From Ichthyosporea sp. XGB-2017a (taxonomy: Eukaryota; Opisthokonta; Ichthyosporea): a DNA stretch of 47,066 bases. This document shows, piece by piece, positions 21,901-29,400 of this stretch. Below the pieces are notes generated by a model. It was not told where the DNA came from, searched no databases, and was given only the letters and a program-made list of their open reading frames with translations. Within the stretch, counting starts at the first letter, position 1. Every line of letters begins with the position of its first letter. Location of the stretch: the NCBI GenBank assembly GCA_002811675.1, contig PDIM01010332.1:55935-103000 (forward strand). The letters are read 5' to 3'. The position numbers were made by a program, and so were the translations under genes.

Positions 21901-24232
21901 TGAACGATTTATCTAATTCGAATTCAGGGAGAGATTTTCTACAAACTTTCCCATTTCTTGACAAGGCCAGGTTTTGAACGGGCACAAAATAAGATGGAAT
22001 CATCACCCGAGGCAGTTTGGTTTTGAGGAAAGCTCTTAATTCGCTGCACTCGAACTTCAAATGGTCGGCCATTTTAAGATAAGCCACAAGGTGCTGAGTG
22101 CCTTTGACAGTAATAATTTTAGCAACAGCCTTTTCAATATTGTCATACAGTTCAATCGACGACTCCACATCTTCCAACTCCATTCTGTTCCCCCGAAGTT
22201 TAACCATATTATCGAGTCTTCCAAAATACTCCATTTTCCCGCTCTTTAACTGCCTTCCACTATCTCCAGATTTGTACATTTTCCCAAAGCATTCTAGAGC
22301 CAATGGGCTTTGGAAATAGCGAGCAAAGGGGTTTTCAAGAATCATTTTGCTGTTAAGTTCTTGTCTTCCTTCGTAACCGAGAGTTATGCCAGGCGATGCC
22401 ACATAAATTTCACCACGTACACCCACAGGAAGCATTCGGTTCTCTCCGTCAAGAATCAACATTTGGCAATTAGAAATAGGAGACCCAATCATACTGATAT
22501 GATCGCTCTCGTTAAACCTGTGCAAGCTTTCAAAAATGGTCGTTTCAGTAGGCCCAAAGGCATTGATGACGTGACGGTAGGGAAGGTGTGCCTTGAACAA
22601 ATGCTCGGGGCAGCTTTCCCCTACGCTCACAATCACCTTCAATGAGCTGCAAAAAGAAGGTTTAAGAGTACTTAGAAGAGACGGGGTGAAAAATGCAATC
22701 TGCACACAATGTTGTCGCATAAACGATGCAAGTCCTGTCGGGTCTGTCCGGAGTTGGAAAGGAACGAGAACCAACTCGTGGCCACAAAACAACCCGGTAA
22801 ATATCTCCCCGAGAGAAACATCAAAAGTAATGTTTGTTGCCTGAGCTATTTTCAAACCACATTGGCTACTCTTTTCCTTCTCAGATATGTCTACAACGCT
22901 GCTCACGATTTCCTTTTCTAAGTTGTGCACGAGATTATACACCCCTTTATGCGAAGTATTTACACATTTGGGCTTTCCCGACGATCCTGAAGTGAGCATT
23001 CTGTAAGCGGGAATGTGTGCATTTCTACGCGTGGACGGTAGAGGCAAGCAAGATACTTTGGAAGGATCAGGCGTCTGACCCATGATACTCGAGTAATTAA
23101 TGAAGAGTATCTGGTTACGTAAACCTCTGTTGGTGAGCTTTTTTTCAACGGCATTTGCTTCATCAACAACCGCAACTGCCTTAGCCTCTGTCAAGCAATC
23201 ACTTAATCTACCGGCAGAAAGGGATGCATCAATTGGGACGTATACGGCCCCAGTACGCAAGATTGCAAGCAAAGATATAATCCGTTTTCTTCCACAGACC
23301 ACAGAGGACGCCACAGCGTCAAGCATAGTCAATTCCCTTCCGTAGCATTCCTTAAACGATGAAGAAAGGCACACTGCACATTCCTGTGCTTTGGTCATCA
23401 GTTCGTCATAAGACATGGACCCCCACTCATCACAGAGGGCAGACCTATGTGGCGTCAAAAGTGCCTGCTTGTGAAACAATTCCCACAGAGAAAGATCGGG
23501 GAGAATGTCTGCGTTCATATTCGCCAATGTCCGTTCCACAAGTGCACTTATTGATTTTTGACTTACCAGATTGATAGAAGAGCGCGTGCATGAGCTTGAT
23601 GTGGCCAATATATTAGGAAGAAACTCCTTAAGATGGTCAACAAAGTATTCAACACCCTTAAACATCACTGACCCAGAATGGCCAGGCTCGTAAGCCAACA
23701 CCACCTTGGCGTTTTCCACATACACAACCACAGAGTAATTCTCACAAGCGTTGCGGAGAAGAGCACAAAGGACCTCTTCATCTTCGAACTCAACTGAATC
23801 TTCTGTGTCCGTAAACAAAAAGCAAACCTCCACTCCACTTGCCGATGAAGCCCACTCAACGTCTTCATCGTCAACATCTCCAGCCTTATCGGCAAGAGTC
23901 ATTTTCAACTGTAATTCTTTCATTTCCTGGAAACAGGTAACATCAGAATACTTTTCAAGTTCCATCGTAAACGTCGCTGGATAAGTAAAATCAGATTCAG
24001 CATTGGCAAATGAAACCATTTTGAAATCAGCTTGAACGCGATCTTCAGCTGAATAAACGGCAAAAAGCGAAGCAGACGCAAAGCAGACTACAGATCTCAC
24101 GGACACAGCATTATTCTTCGCAAAGGATTCAAGTTGAATCACATCTTCCTCGTTACCGAATTGGAAGGTTCGCATGGTAAACTCTTTGTTCTCGTAGAGA
24201 GAGGAGAGGCCGTTACTACTTTGAACTGTCAT
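9245..24232 (-). CDS. NRPS1: four-module peptide synthetase ending in half an epimerization domain
   Basis: 4995 residues without an intron, starting at the first ATG (24230-24232); the frame extends 11 codons further only to a TTG. Approximate domains: C-lobe stub 1-240; A1 250-780 (LTSGSSGKPK 413-422); T1 Ser ~819; C1 with HHIVSDG 1016-1022; A2 1340-1850; T2 GGDSI ~1913; full E with HHLVVDG 2134-2140; C2 with HHIAIDG 2618-2624; A3 2960-3470; T3 ~3529; C3 with HHIISDG 3734-3740; A4 4090-4640; T4 GGDSI ~4688; E N-lobe from 4745 with PIQRWY 4763-4768 and HHLVVDG 4912-4918, then stop. All four A domains keep the A10 lysine, and all T domains keep the serine for phosphopantetheine. It should start the peptide and pass a tetrapeptide to NRPS2. 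The layout reads as two copies of C-A-T-C-A-T-E with the outermost C and E each reduced to one lobe. Confidence 0.95.
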   Translation of the reverse strand: MTVQSSNGLSSLYENKEFTMRTFQFGNEEDVIQLESFAKNNAVSVRSVVCFASASLFAVYSAEDRVQADFKMVSFANAESDFTYPATFTMELEKYSDVTCFQEMKELQLKMTLADKAGDVDDEDVEWASSASGVEVCFLFTDTEDSVEFEDEEVLCALLRNACENYSVVVYVENAKVVLAYEPGHSGSVMFKGVEYFVDHLKEFLPNILATSSSCTRSSINLVSQKSISALVERTLANMNADILPDLSLWELFHKQALLTPHRSALCDEWGSMSYDELMTKAQECAVCLSSSFKECYGRELTMLDAVASSVVCGRKRIISLLAILRTGAVYVPIDASLSAGRLSDCLTEAKAVAVVDEANAVEKKLTNRGLRNQILFINYSSIMGQTPDPSKVSCLPLPSTRRNAHIPAYRMLTSGSSGKPKCVNTSHKGVYNLVHNLEKEIVSSVVDISEKEKSSQCGLKIAQATNITFDVSLGEIFTGLFCGHELVLVPFQLRTDPTGLASFMRQHCVQIAFFTPSLLSTLKPSFCSSLKVIVSVGESCPEHLFKAHLPYRHVINAFGPTETTIFESLHRFNESDHISMIGSPISNCQMLILDGENRMLPVGVRGEIYVASPGITLGYEGRQELNSKMILENPFARYFQSPLALECFGKMYKSGDSGRQLKSGKMEYFGRLDNMVKLRGNRMELEDVESSIELYDNIEKAVAKIITVKGTQHLVAYLKMADHLKFECSELRAFLKTKLPRVMIPSYFVPVQNLALSRNGKVCRKSLPEFELDKSFREIRYVAPSGKTETTIARIWKALLQCGDIGREDNFFALGGQSLLAAQCIEKLNKELRIALPVSSIFENAELYKLARAYESAPLAPHSLEVDPTAVWSLDKVHRSSFGSGQEGKWIPATKAQCRLWYMHLTEDPTLYNMPEGRVVDALTDTEKFATACQELADRHPSTRTIFADINGVLMQRVDINVSIGVDFRTCLSEEALYQSIEKDISLPFDLENGPLTHVYVYHYQGKAVIIMNQHHIVSDGISSNILFRDLAALYDQKTLLSADSSYDFLHFAVWENSLLKSFDFKREEAFWKKELEDVTLLNLKTDYPRSSSSGKDGVVAVQVFGNDVLSAVKQVAMQNHTTPFNVLLSSLGIFLQSVCSQDDFIIGIPVSSRASMSPEATGYFVNTLPLRFIFDGNNESSLSQCLSFVSQKVSALMRHQLLPLDRIMSLSDVERDPSRSPLFDVVMTCDRVDDVVYEKCGTVRYFNVPRRKAKFDLVFNFVEFEEHLECNIVYNCSLFSPATIQTMQKRLAAVLHHVTKQKDSSRPLLAPDICISSDMLAFSRSYTEVISDSKDHNILELFHKQVLCQGERIAVNCKDVELTYQQLDEESDALARQLISALRLASSDFEQEQRIGVCLEKSMGLVITILAVLKSGMCYVPLDPNMPENRLIKQQNQAEVDAVIYSNFTEKFVCSDISCAKLRLGFSVQNQNRLSFYDSLTSKEIVDKEEDQEKIPLMVPCDSVAFILYTSGSTGMPKGIQITHANFAHMILNFHALHPMPDTLPLRGMLYSAIGFDLHTWEIFSNLCFGGELFVLPEDQRRNPEAVHDFLQRHRITRASFTPSIASRVKTHSKTFYPKQMILGGEFLSPQAIPQWMSVCDKVINVYGPAECTVFTTSNVLSESSNGCDVGRSLPGLQVFILDSRSLKRCPVGVEGELCISGEQVARGYFADVKRTSRSFVEIEHPDSLHSELEAASRQRVRIYRTGDVGVLNEDGSFSLRGRNDDQVKINGVRIEIGDIERNIESLNCVDQCTVVCFVHNEKKRLAAFYTAAGVVVAEEEKVRDLAFGVLPPTVVPSLFVRMEKLPKTSNDKVHRRLLLDMCTELVGKQKATTGRITARTKAEEILVGIWKGLLGVDDIGINDDFFALGGDSIISIQVLSKAKKEGIVFKVKDLVRYPTIDTLPYTVVRDELLKGGRGDDDRAAAAVDCVEGELVRGEFELTPIQAWFFDRLSSLEVFNQSQLLILDNENDYDREMVSVGEEEEECVKEALDCLVHVHDSLRLRYKKGENGEWRQFYENGEVEDGEGAAAFMWPLLVVSLKGFEEAEQLDVIKAECEAAERRVDFREGKLCQAVLFKGCWDGKSRLYLCVHHLVVDGISWRILLEDLVTALGNRRRAGESTRLGSGFGLMANKTTPFMMWENALQAVAKTHDLEMQTMFWNHTLSKAPSLPMLSLQDNCRHIRVGNFHIAKDLTEKGLSVSKKSSVNMEEMLLFCHLATLNKWFEQNTVVLYMESHGRDSEDIGNPDVDISRTVGWFTNIYPAIFDLAALAGDECWSHNHQSVLACLDSVKLANTLFKSNSLHYNVLQYYLPNTINTFNGPKNVFNYLGRLDFGPGCLTDSVTYRKLSLDHSSKVQDNMTEANYAVVNGCIEFDVCVAAEVLKSPECFAKDFENIFESLVDILLNTSVTNSPHMYKQMIPKNGSLTPACVRRIAECVAGGEDNVENVNVVAPNQSSLLFHTYENASSYIVQHIWTLENSAQRIEIDMLRETLEDLVRLHKPLRAIYLTKGVLEPVQIILKNPHVPVHIEAFQSVEDFQSVCEALYEVAFDLGTTIPVRFVIASIGDTIRLVMHCHHIAIDGWSLGLFQNHLNRFYKSKVDKETSFEMVAVPRMEDYVDICRSTDMSGPQQYWKEHLKGALPVALPTLDMSQCVSLAKPVLKTDTCKEFIDMSDISLVSSICQGRGLQMSAIFHYAYAKTLKRDFGGVNDENSCGSKASVTFGTVVSGRGLPVDNIVNGIGYYANVIPIQVPVGEIFSVDELRTVQGHLLEGSMHGYLSLSKVFRFAGIENFSGLVSSALVYQNVQTRMETEQSERNASNDSLLNFLSSETKEMPNFPLTVSVEPSSGKILLEWDTDIFGRKTMISLAKAFKANVESIFNCLRNDISESSLSLSQSCDLSDVMELGKGESVSEFANSTVLDSLRHAVQMYGSLTAVEFQDEKLSYLELDMQSNAIAKFIHDRYSEVKNKPLDKGSPVGVNISRSIHFYPVVFGVWKAGCILLPLDPTYPCDRLEYAVKDTQALMVITQPWCEKVWRNVPNSKSQGFQPCEIVLEKDIVPLVPLSRFDLSDPVTVFDEAYRVYSSGTTGNPKGMRIAHRGMLSVAYSTGQMCGTKPGSSVMQLSSMNFDAIWLESLQCLMKGGRVVMATQEARDDPTALGPLLLKHRVEQLIVTPSYLALVPEPDRYTDLKLVCPMGEVCSARTKTLWGKGRVFCNAYGPSEITIANVMGVKTQEDSIRDIGRPIANCRVYIVDENMNFLPRGAIGELLISTSGLSLGYVNLPEETKKRFLPNPFFNSATDPDYFSTIYRSGDLVRWIENDCLEYVGRKDQQVKIRGNRIELGEIEKTMEREVAGIKQAAVVAQKNASEDGDNGNFLVAFYTVASDDMNFRLSESAIFSALRNLLPAAMIPSVFQQVEAFEITANGKINKKIFPKVDLAASRTQDGGCDAFQIEPPQTDTEKDIAEVWKDMFGLDHVDRNMSFFGLGGHSLLAAKCINTLNSRLSTTAKTSDLFNSPILKDMAALYDCLKSDIRSGDPQCNATIPARDLQAHIPLSEAQMRLWYLHRNAMDPSEASSGHYTYNMPVGKRIRGKLDMSALKAACEHLVKRHEILRTTFAEVEEGKVVQVIHENITSPFFRETVVGSEESAICAMERDLLETFDIEKSPAVRFRIYRFKLEDGQSTDTIFVIDQHHIISDGESAEILFKDLFELYDWLCKRSVGGDAGTRPVNEPLQFQYADYALIEEKKWKETTSKESATYSFWKHYLKGVEAVPIPTDYTRPALVDHGGDTVTISPSNRLLLSKLKSLASRAETTVFNVLMSAFYVLVSKLSSQKDVVVGFPSTSRPQLPGFDNVAGFFVNTLPFRIDFNHTESFENLLQHVSNCGKEISANSSLPLSKIVEASETSRELSRMPLFDLILSLNYIEKQTQVRDVVIEEYELPALPTAKYDLSIMFNVTDDVKSGEEAKQDFSISINFRKSLFKTSSVIALARRMECLLERIAVQPDVPINGIEVTSFEEKDQLLKMLSAQRSHVEQNANTCRKGTFFDQWQRSLSQCADLPALYYNDQSLTHQQLREITTASARRIRSFYFQNFEKELPRETVIAVCMDKSTDLLIAILSILKAGAAYVPLDPNSPEERNDYILTDSGASIVLYHRQTNAHINTILVGERHHSCFAINSDAENLFVQSPFVPGIADEERVHALPVIAPKDLAYIIYTSGSTGHPKGVLLTHIALTHVININRERFRMSEYQRFLFYAAISFDSHVFELFPPVACGKELFIAPESIRRDPEELFHFFQRNRIQSTILTPSVFSKIPFIPSDESIYPKQLIMGGEAWTLDILKPWESVFESVINAYGPTEASVTVLSKQLVRTASNDTSDKNVRNDHQPGPYLPISLGKPYSGVQCFVLDEQRHLCPPGVHGELYVSGDIIARGYVNRPEKTASSFLPNPFSGGCDEYRLMYKTGDMVKFNIDGSFSYIGRNDDQVKINGVRIELGEIEQVMMNCDIGEETIEWGVAVCDDKSGPRKRIVSFYSLKGGALEKEDELRFHEKLRREMSAQLPPMFVPSVFFGMSKERIPLTPNGKVDTRVLLKMVLDKTNKSQDAEHGDSASQKVTPCDALESELLQIIKDVLKVEDAGVMDDFFALGGDSISSIQVIAKAKLHGILLKPKDFIRKPVIRCLCSSIRNRLDFTQPPEVSSRVAVDKEKEHHEQYRLVEGLVNTTPIQRWYLQNWKALPVFNQSEMLVVNSHNLSTEPISSDSLKKKIGSALHKLAAHHDALRLRFEKDDDEEEWRQFHDNAAVVEGNDSESKIWPVKNVHFKKMNMTREHQFTEMRKECYAADSRIDFRSGKLLDGVLFHDWWDQRPRLFLTIHHLVVDGVSWRIILEDFAALLKQEFAETREFDRLWDDVLPPKSTSFQAWSNSLREHFKGRQVAQQKKYWSNILQLSKPLAKGPY
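10050..13460 (-). other. NRPS1 module 4 (C3-A4-T4)
   Basis: The condensation domain has the SEAQMRLWYLH start and HHIISDG, and follows a T domain without E, consistent with joining L-residues. A4 has YTSGSTGHPKG and NAYGPTEASV. Aligned by eye to the GrsA pocket positions it reads D-S-F-I-I-G-A-V-T plus the lysine, to which I assign no substrate. T4 (DDFFALGGDSIS) is of the E-partner type. A4 resembles A2 more than A1 or A3 (shared YPKQ-I-GGE segment), consistent with duplication of a two-module block. Confidence 0.75.
13550..16750 (-). other. NRPS1 module 3 (C2-A3-T3)
   Basis: C2 begins with SSLLFHTYENASSYIVQ and has HHIAIDGWS, features of condensation domains that accept a D-residue from an upstream E domain (DCL type). 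A3 has YSSGTTGNPKG and NAYGPSEITI; the pocket read by eye is D-A-L-I-C-M-A-I-A plus lysine, substrate unassigned. T3 has FFGLGGHSLLAAK. Confidence 0.75.
16900..21570 (-). other. NRPS1 module 2 (C1-A2-T2-E)
   Basis: C1 (KAQCRLWYMH, HHIVSDG) joins residues 1 and 2. A2 has YTSGSTGMPKG and NVYGPAECTVF; the pocket read by eye is D-L-W-S-I-G-V-V-F plus lysine, substrate unassigned. T2 has GGDSII. The complete E domain has PIQAWFF, HHLVVDGISWRI, MESHGRD, SRTVGWFTNIYP and FNYLGRLDFG, so residue 2 should be delivered as the D-form. This intact domain is the template that shows what each half of the split E domain lacks. Confidence 0.8.
21690..23490 (-). other. NRPS1 module 1 (A1-T1), starter
   Basis: A1 has a slightly unusual core (LTSGSSGKPKC, with Cys where Gly is usual), then NAFGPTETTIF, YKSGDSG and an A10-type NGKVCRK. 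The pocket read by eye is D-V-G-F-V-V-A-I-F plus lysine, substrate unassigned. T1 has DNFFALGGQSLLAAQ. Only a C-lobe stub precedes it, so it should load the first residue directly. Confidence 0.75.
23528..24232 (-). other. C-domain C-lobe-like stub at the NRPS1 N-terminus
   Basis: About 235 residues before A1 have no N-lobe and no HHxxxDG. The pattern of helices and strands (SVVCFASASLFAVYS, an acidic middle, then YFVDHLKEFL before the A domain) resembles the second lobe of a condensation domain. The identification is by pattern only and needs a profile search. Confidence 0.5.
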
Positions 24233-25486
24233 TCTGGTCTTAGTAAACTGAAGAGGTTTCTTCAATCAAAGTTTTTCAATTTAAAGTTATTTTCAAAAAG
24301 ACTTTAAAAAGAGATAAGAATTGTAATCTTATTTAAATACTCTCTCTTTAAGATTTATCAAGAAATGTATAAGAAAAATAACACACAAAGGAAAACATAT
24401 CGTCCTTCTATCTCTCCTGTCTCCAAGAGAGAAAATGTGAAACCCCAAAATTCCATAAAGCAAATTACTCGAAAGCTTAAGTTAATTAAGGCTTAGCCTT
24501 GTTATCATCACCATGACGCGGTCACTAATTGCTATCACGTGGTCACCGTCTCCTTTACACGTGGGTAATGAAAGTCGAAAGGTCGCTCGCTCGCAATTTT
24601 CTTCTTTAGGGTTATGTAATGTATTTTGAATTCTGGGAGCCAATCAGAGGACGCCCTAAAAGCGGATTTAAACTGTCAGTCAGGTCAGACGTCAGTAAGG
24701 AGGTATCGCTCGATGAATAGTCCGCCACAAGGACAATATAGTTTATACTACTGCAATTAGTATGATAAGTCCACAAATTGGGCTTGGCCTGCTCAGAAAA
24801 ATCAACAGCCTGCAACATTTTGTCCGTTAAACCCAAGTTAAACCTTTATCGCCTTTACGGACATCATGAAAATTCGAATAATGTTACTGCATAACCGATT
24901 TTTTTGACGCCCAACCTATAGACTATAGTGCGTTGGATAACATCCTCTGAATAGCCGGCTGCCATCGTGAAGAATCTATAACCGAAGTCTACAGCAGTGT
25001 CTCAGATCCGTATTCCTTACCCGCCTTACCCGTAACGGAGCCCCCCGGCACCGCCTTATTTATCGCCCTGCTCACTGCTCAGGCCCCGCCAACCCTGCCA
25101 CCCTTCATCCACTTGTACATTTTCGCTCAATTCTTCCTTTACTTCCTACCATTTCCAAGTAACACCGTGTAACGTGTAACGTGACCATTGGTGCTTGACT
25201 CATGGAAGCTGGCAGTTGTTGAGGAAGAATCATGTTGTTGATTCAGTGGCAGCATGCACAGCGGCTGTGGAGGTTGAGGCTGCTGACCGTTGAACAGTCG
25301 CCATTGGGTCCCCATTTGGCGGCTCGATGTAAGTCACCTGAGAAATGGGGAAAGTTTTAGTTTTTTTCATATTTGAAGCACCATCAACATAATAAACATT
25401 GCTATTGTTTCTACTTTATGTGTATCTGAATGTAATATTTGGTCTATTTGCTTTCTTTTTTATTTTCCTGCAAAGACATTTTCTCT
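24233..25486. promoter_or_regulatory. NRPS1 promoter region and NRPS2 3' flank
   Basis: No gene is supported. Toward NRPS1 there is a palindromic TATA-like TATTTAAATA at 24330-24339. Further out are TGACGCGGTCA (24514-24524), two CACGTG boxes (24536-24541, 24558-24563), the CCAAT element AGCCAATCAGA (24638-24648) and ACGTCA (24689-24694). AGCCAATCAGA and TGACGCGGT both recur in the NRPS2/ABC promoter. The half near 25,000-25,450 holds no recognisable element apart from the NRPS2 polyadenylation signal. Confidence 0.5.
25459..25464 (-). terminator. Polyadenylation signal of NRPS2
   Basis: AATAAA on the minus strand, 23 bases past the NRPS2 stop, the same spacing as for NRPS1. Confidence 0.5.
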
Positions 25487-26400
25487 TCATTTTAACATTT
25501 GGTGTATAAATGAACAAATACGTTCCGTATTCTCATCCATTGTGAAAATGTTCATATGGCAGGACTTCATCACCTTTACATCAATATTCTCAATATACTC
25601 TTTCCAATTATTATGATCTGTCTTTAGGTGGTCCGCAACATCTCGATTGACTGAGCTAAGGCAACTGCAAATTTCTGGTTGATGTCCAGATTTAAACAAA
25701 GTAGCCTTTGTCAAGTAAAACGAAGTGGAGAAATTTCTCGCAGCTTCGTGGATTGCCACAACATCATTCTTTCTTGCTTCCAAATCTTTTTGCAAAAGAT
25801 TCTTTTCATCTTTACCGTTGAGGGCAACGTCGCTTAGATCAGAGCCATAGCACAGAATAGCAGATGATCTTCGGCGGGGTTTGCAAATGTTGCTTGGCGG
25901 TACCAGAGTTGGCAGCACGTGAGCGTTCATATTTTCCGAGGGCTCTTCGATATTTTCCACAGAAGCCTTTGCCTTCTCGTTCGAATTCTTCATTTGCCAA
26001 AAGAACAGCCCTAGATCAAGTTCATCAATAGTGCGAATAGATTCACATGGATAGGAGTCCAACAACACAATCTCTTGGCAATGTATATTGCGTTTGAGAA
26101 GCATTTCAGAAATCTCCATTGCCAAAACGCCACCAAAAGACCAACCACATAGTAACACTCCTTCACAACCTGGCACTCGTGTTTTGATATCTTCCTGAAT
26201 CAACTCTGCATAATACTCACACATTTCACCAACATCCGACTTGCAGTCATCGATAACTAAGTTAACAGATTCCATAAAAACCGCAGACAAATGTTTCGAA
26301 TCCTTCCAATCTTTTCGGAATTTTTGCATAACGGGGTGAAAGACCTCCTTTCCGGCACCAGCAGGGGGAATAAAGTATGCAGCACGCTTGACCCCGCTAC
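25487..26400 (-). other. Terminal thioesterase domain of NRPS2
   Basis: This is an alpha/beta-hydrolase type I thioesterase. It opens with PPAGAGKEVFHP, has the nucleophile elbow GWSFGG (Ser3811), the acid in LLDSYP (Asp3838) and a C-terminal CHMNIF histidine (His4005). There is a long insertion of about 90 residues in the lid region, rich in charged residues. It marks NRPS2 as the last enzyme of the line. Confidence 0.88.
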
Positions 26401-29400
26401 CAGAGCCTCCAACGAGTGTTTTCAATACCCTATTTAGGTTACGTTGGGATGGCGTTTGGGTATCAACAAGCTCAGCAAGCTCACGAATAGTTGGATATTC
26501 GTAAATAGTTTGTATAGTAGCATTCAGACCAATTTCTTTGCTCAATTTGTACATTAACATTGTGGTCATAAGTGAGCTACCGCCAGCCTCAAAAAAGTCT
26601 TGATGAAGACCAATACTGTTTGGATCAACTTTCAAAACAGCTGCCCAGACATCGCGTATCTTCTCCTCGGTAGCGGTCATGGGTTCGTCATAGCCCAAGT
26701 CATCTGAAGCATCCACAGTTTCCTTACAAAACAATTGAAGACGCTTTCGATCAACCTTGCCATTTGTTGTTACTGGAAGAGCTTCCATCTTGACGTAGAT
26801 GCCGGGTATTGCCGCCTGATGCAAATGTTCAAGAAGATGATGTCTATTCGCCTTCATCTCTTCCTCACTAGCACTACCAGTGTAGAAGGCCACAAGCTTG
26901 TAGCCACCATCCAATTTCGTATGGGGATAAACACAGCACATCTTTACAGAGCGCAGCTTGGTGATACTCTGCTCAATTTCTTCCAGCTCAATACGCACAC
27001 CATTGATCTTCATTTGGTTATCAATTCTCCCTCGAATATACATTGTCCCATCAGCATGCCAGTAGCCATAATCCCCAGTTTTGTAAAGTTTCTCAAAATC
27101 CGAAAGGTGGTCTATGTTAAATGGATTGCTTCCAAATCGCTCCTCCGAAAGTTCGGGAAGATTCATGTAGCCGTTATATTTAACACCAATGCCAGAAATA
27201 CAAATTTCCCCAGAAACACCTTCAGGTACAAGCCGTCCGAGGGAATCACAAATGTAAATCTTATAACTGGGAAACGGTCGACCAATGTTCAAATGAAGAT
27301 TCTTCTCTCCCACCTCCCTGGAATCAATCCTATGCATCGACTGCGCGATTGTGCACTCGTTCGGGCCATACTGATTGATTAGCTGCACATAAGGTGACCA
27401 TGAACGGATGATGTCTTGTGTCAACGGCTCGCCTCCGGTCACGATGGTTTTCAGACAGGTAGGTGGCTTACCAATCATTCCCAATGCCCTCACAACAGTC
27501 GGTGTGGTGGTCATCATATTCACATTATGATGCTGAATCATTTCGCGCAACAGTTCTGGATTCTTTCGCTCGGCCTCATCGGCAACAACCAAAGTAGCAC
27601 CACTACTGAGGGCACAAAACATTTCCTGAATGCTGACATCGAAATTGACAGAGCAGTAATGCAGCATGCGCGTGTCATATCCGATATTAAGGTGGTCCGG
27701 ATCGGATTGAAACTTCACAATATTCCCAACAGCAAGGTGGTGGATCTGAACACCCTTTGGCTTACCGGTGGACCCTGATGTGTAAAGGATCAATGCAGTA
27801 CTGTCCGGATTGACTACAGGCAACGCTAACACGTCTTTGTCACTGACAGTCTCTACAGACAACTGTTCAATTGCGTGAACATGGGTATCAATCCCTAATT
27901 CAGTACAAAGTTTTGTAAACATTTCAACAGTGCGCTCACTACACAACAGCATACGCGGCTGCGCATCAGAAAGAACATCTTCCATCCGCTGACGCGTAGA
28001 AAAGGGATCCAAAGGCATATATATTGCATCAGCCAGTAAAACACCAAGCATGCCAATAACAGAGCGATGACTTCTGTCAAGCGAAACGCACACCACAGGA
28101 CGTTGCGGGGCAGTGAATGCCTTTAATATGGAGCCTATGGCAAAAGCAGTGGCATAGCTTTCTTTCATCATTTCTCCATATGAGTATCGCGTGTCTTTGT
28201 ACACCAGCGCTTCATTCATAGGAACGAGGGAGCTAACATGCACGATATCATCCGTAGCTGTCTTCATTGCACACACGCGTTCAGGGCCGGGGCTATAGTG
28301 AGACAGAATGTGCTTGATTTTGTCTGCGGGAAGAATTTTAAGGTGTCCAACAGTCATAGTCGACAGTTCCGACGCATTAGTAAATACATTGACCACAATC
28401 TCCAAACTGTCCATCATAGACCTCACCAATGTAGGAGGCAGCCTCTTCGCGTCGTATTCGAGCACTATGGTCAGATCCTCATCAGTCGTTTCCATTCCAC
28501 ACAACAAATCAAATTTAGCTGAATCCAGGGACAGAGGGACATGTACTATCTCCACGCCAGTGCCAAACGATAGCGCCTCGTTTCCGACTCCGTCTCTCGA
28601 CGAGTATGTGAATGCAACATTCAGCATTCCTTCAAGGCCTACGGAACCAGACCTGTGATCTACCGACTCCATAATGAGGTTCAATGGCGTGCTTGCTCTC
28701 GAGAACGCATTCGTACACGTATCCTTCACCGCCAATAGTGCCTGTTCCAGTCGCATATTACTAGAAAATACTGTGCGCAGAGGTAACGTGTTTGTAAAAA
28801 ATCCCAACACGTTTGCCATCTCTTCCATCTCACGATTTGCTACTGGAGACCCAACCACAATGTCATTCTCAGTACAATAGAAGCCAAGAACGAGTTTACA
28901 AACCGTTAATAGGACAGCGTATAAAGTGGTCTTATGAAGCTTGGCCACCGACTCCAGTTTGGCAGCAATATTGTCTGATAACACGGATGTCACCTTATCC
29001 GTCTTGCTTTGAGAACTATCCTCGTTAAGGAAATTCGGTAATACAAGAGGCTTGCAGCCTTGCAAGTGCTCCCTCCAGTACGAGAGATCCTCCTCGAAAA
29101 GGCCATCCTCAAAGGATTTACGCTCCCAGGCTGCATAGTGCAGGTAGCTATAGGTAAGAGGCGGTAGGCACGGCTCGCCACCATCACAGTATGCTTTGTA
29201 CGCGTCGGAAAGCTCTCGCAACAGAATATCCTGAGACCAACCATCAGAAATACTGTGATGCTGATTAATCATCAAGGTAAACTGTTTATCCTTTTTACAA
29301 ACAAACACACTAAATCGAATCAAAAGGGACCCCTCTATAGAAAATGGTCTACTGCTCTCTTCCAGTACTGCACGTTGAACATCTTCTTCGGTAGTGTGTG

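Noticed and set aside
24233-24265. Eleven extra codons at the NRPS1 N-terminus
   Set aside because: They would need a TTG start. The first ATG is at 24230-24232. The same reasoning moves the hydrolase start to 7477 and the last gene's start to 46930.
24612-24836. Minus-strand open frame of 74 codons upstream of NRPS1
   Set aside because: It overlaps the CCAAT and bZIP-type promoter words and shows no protein-like features.
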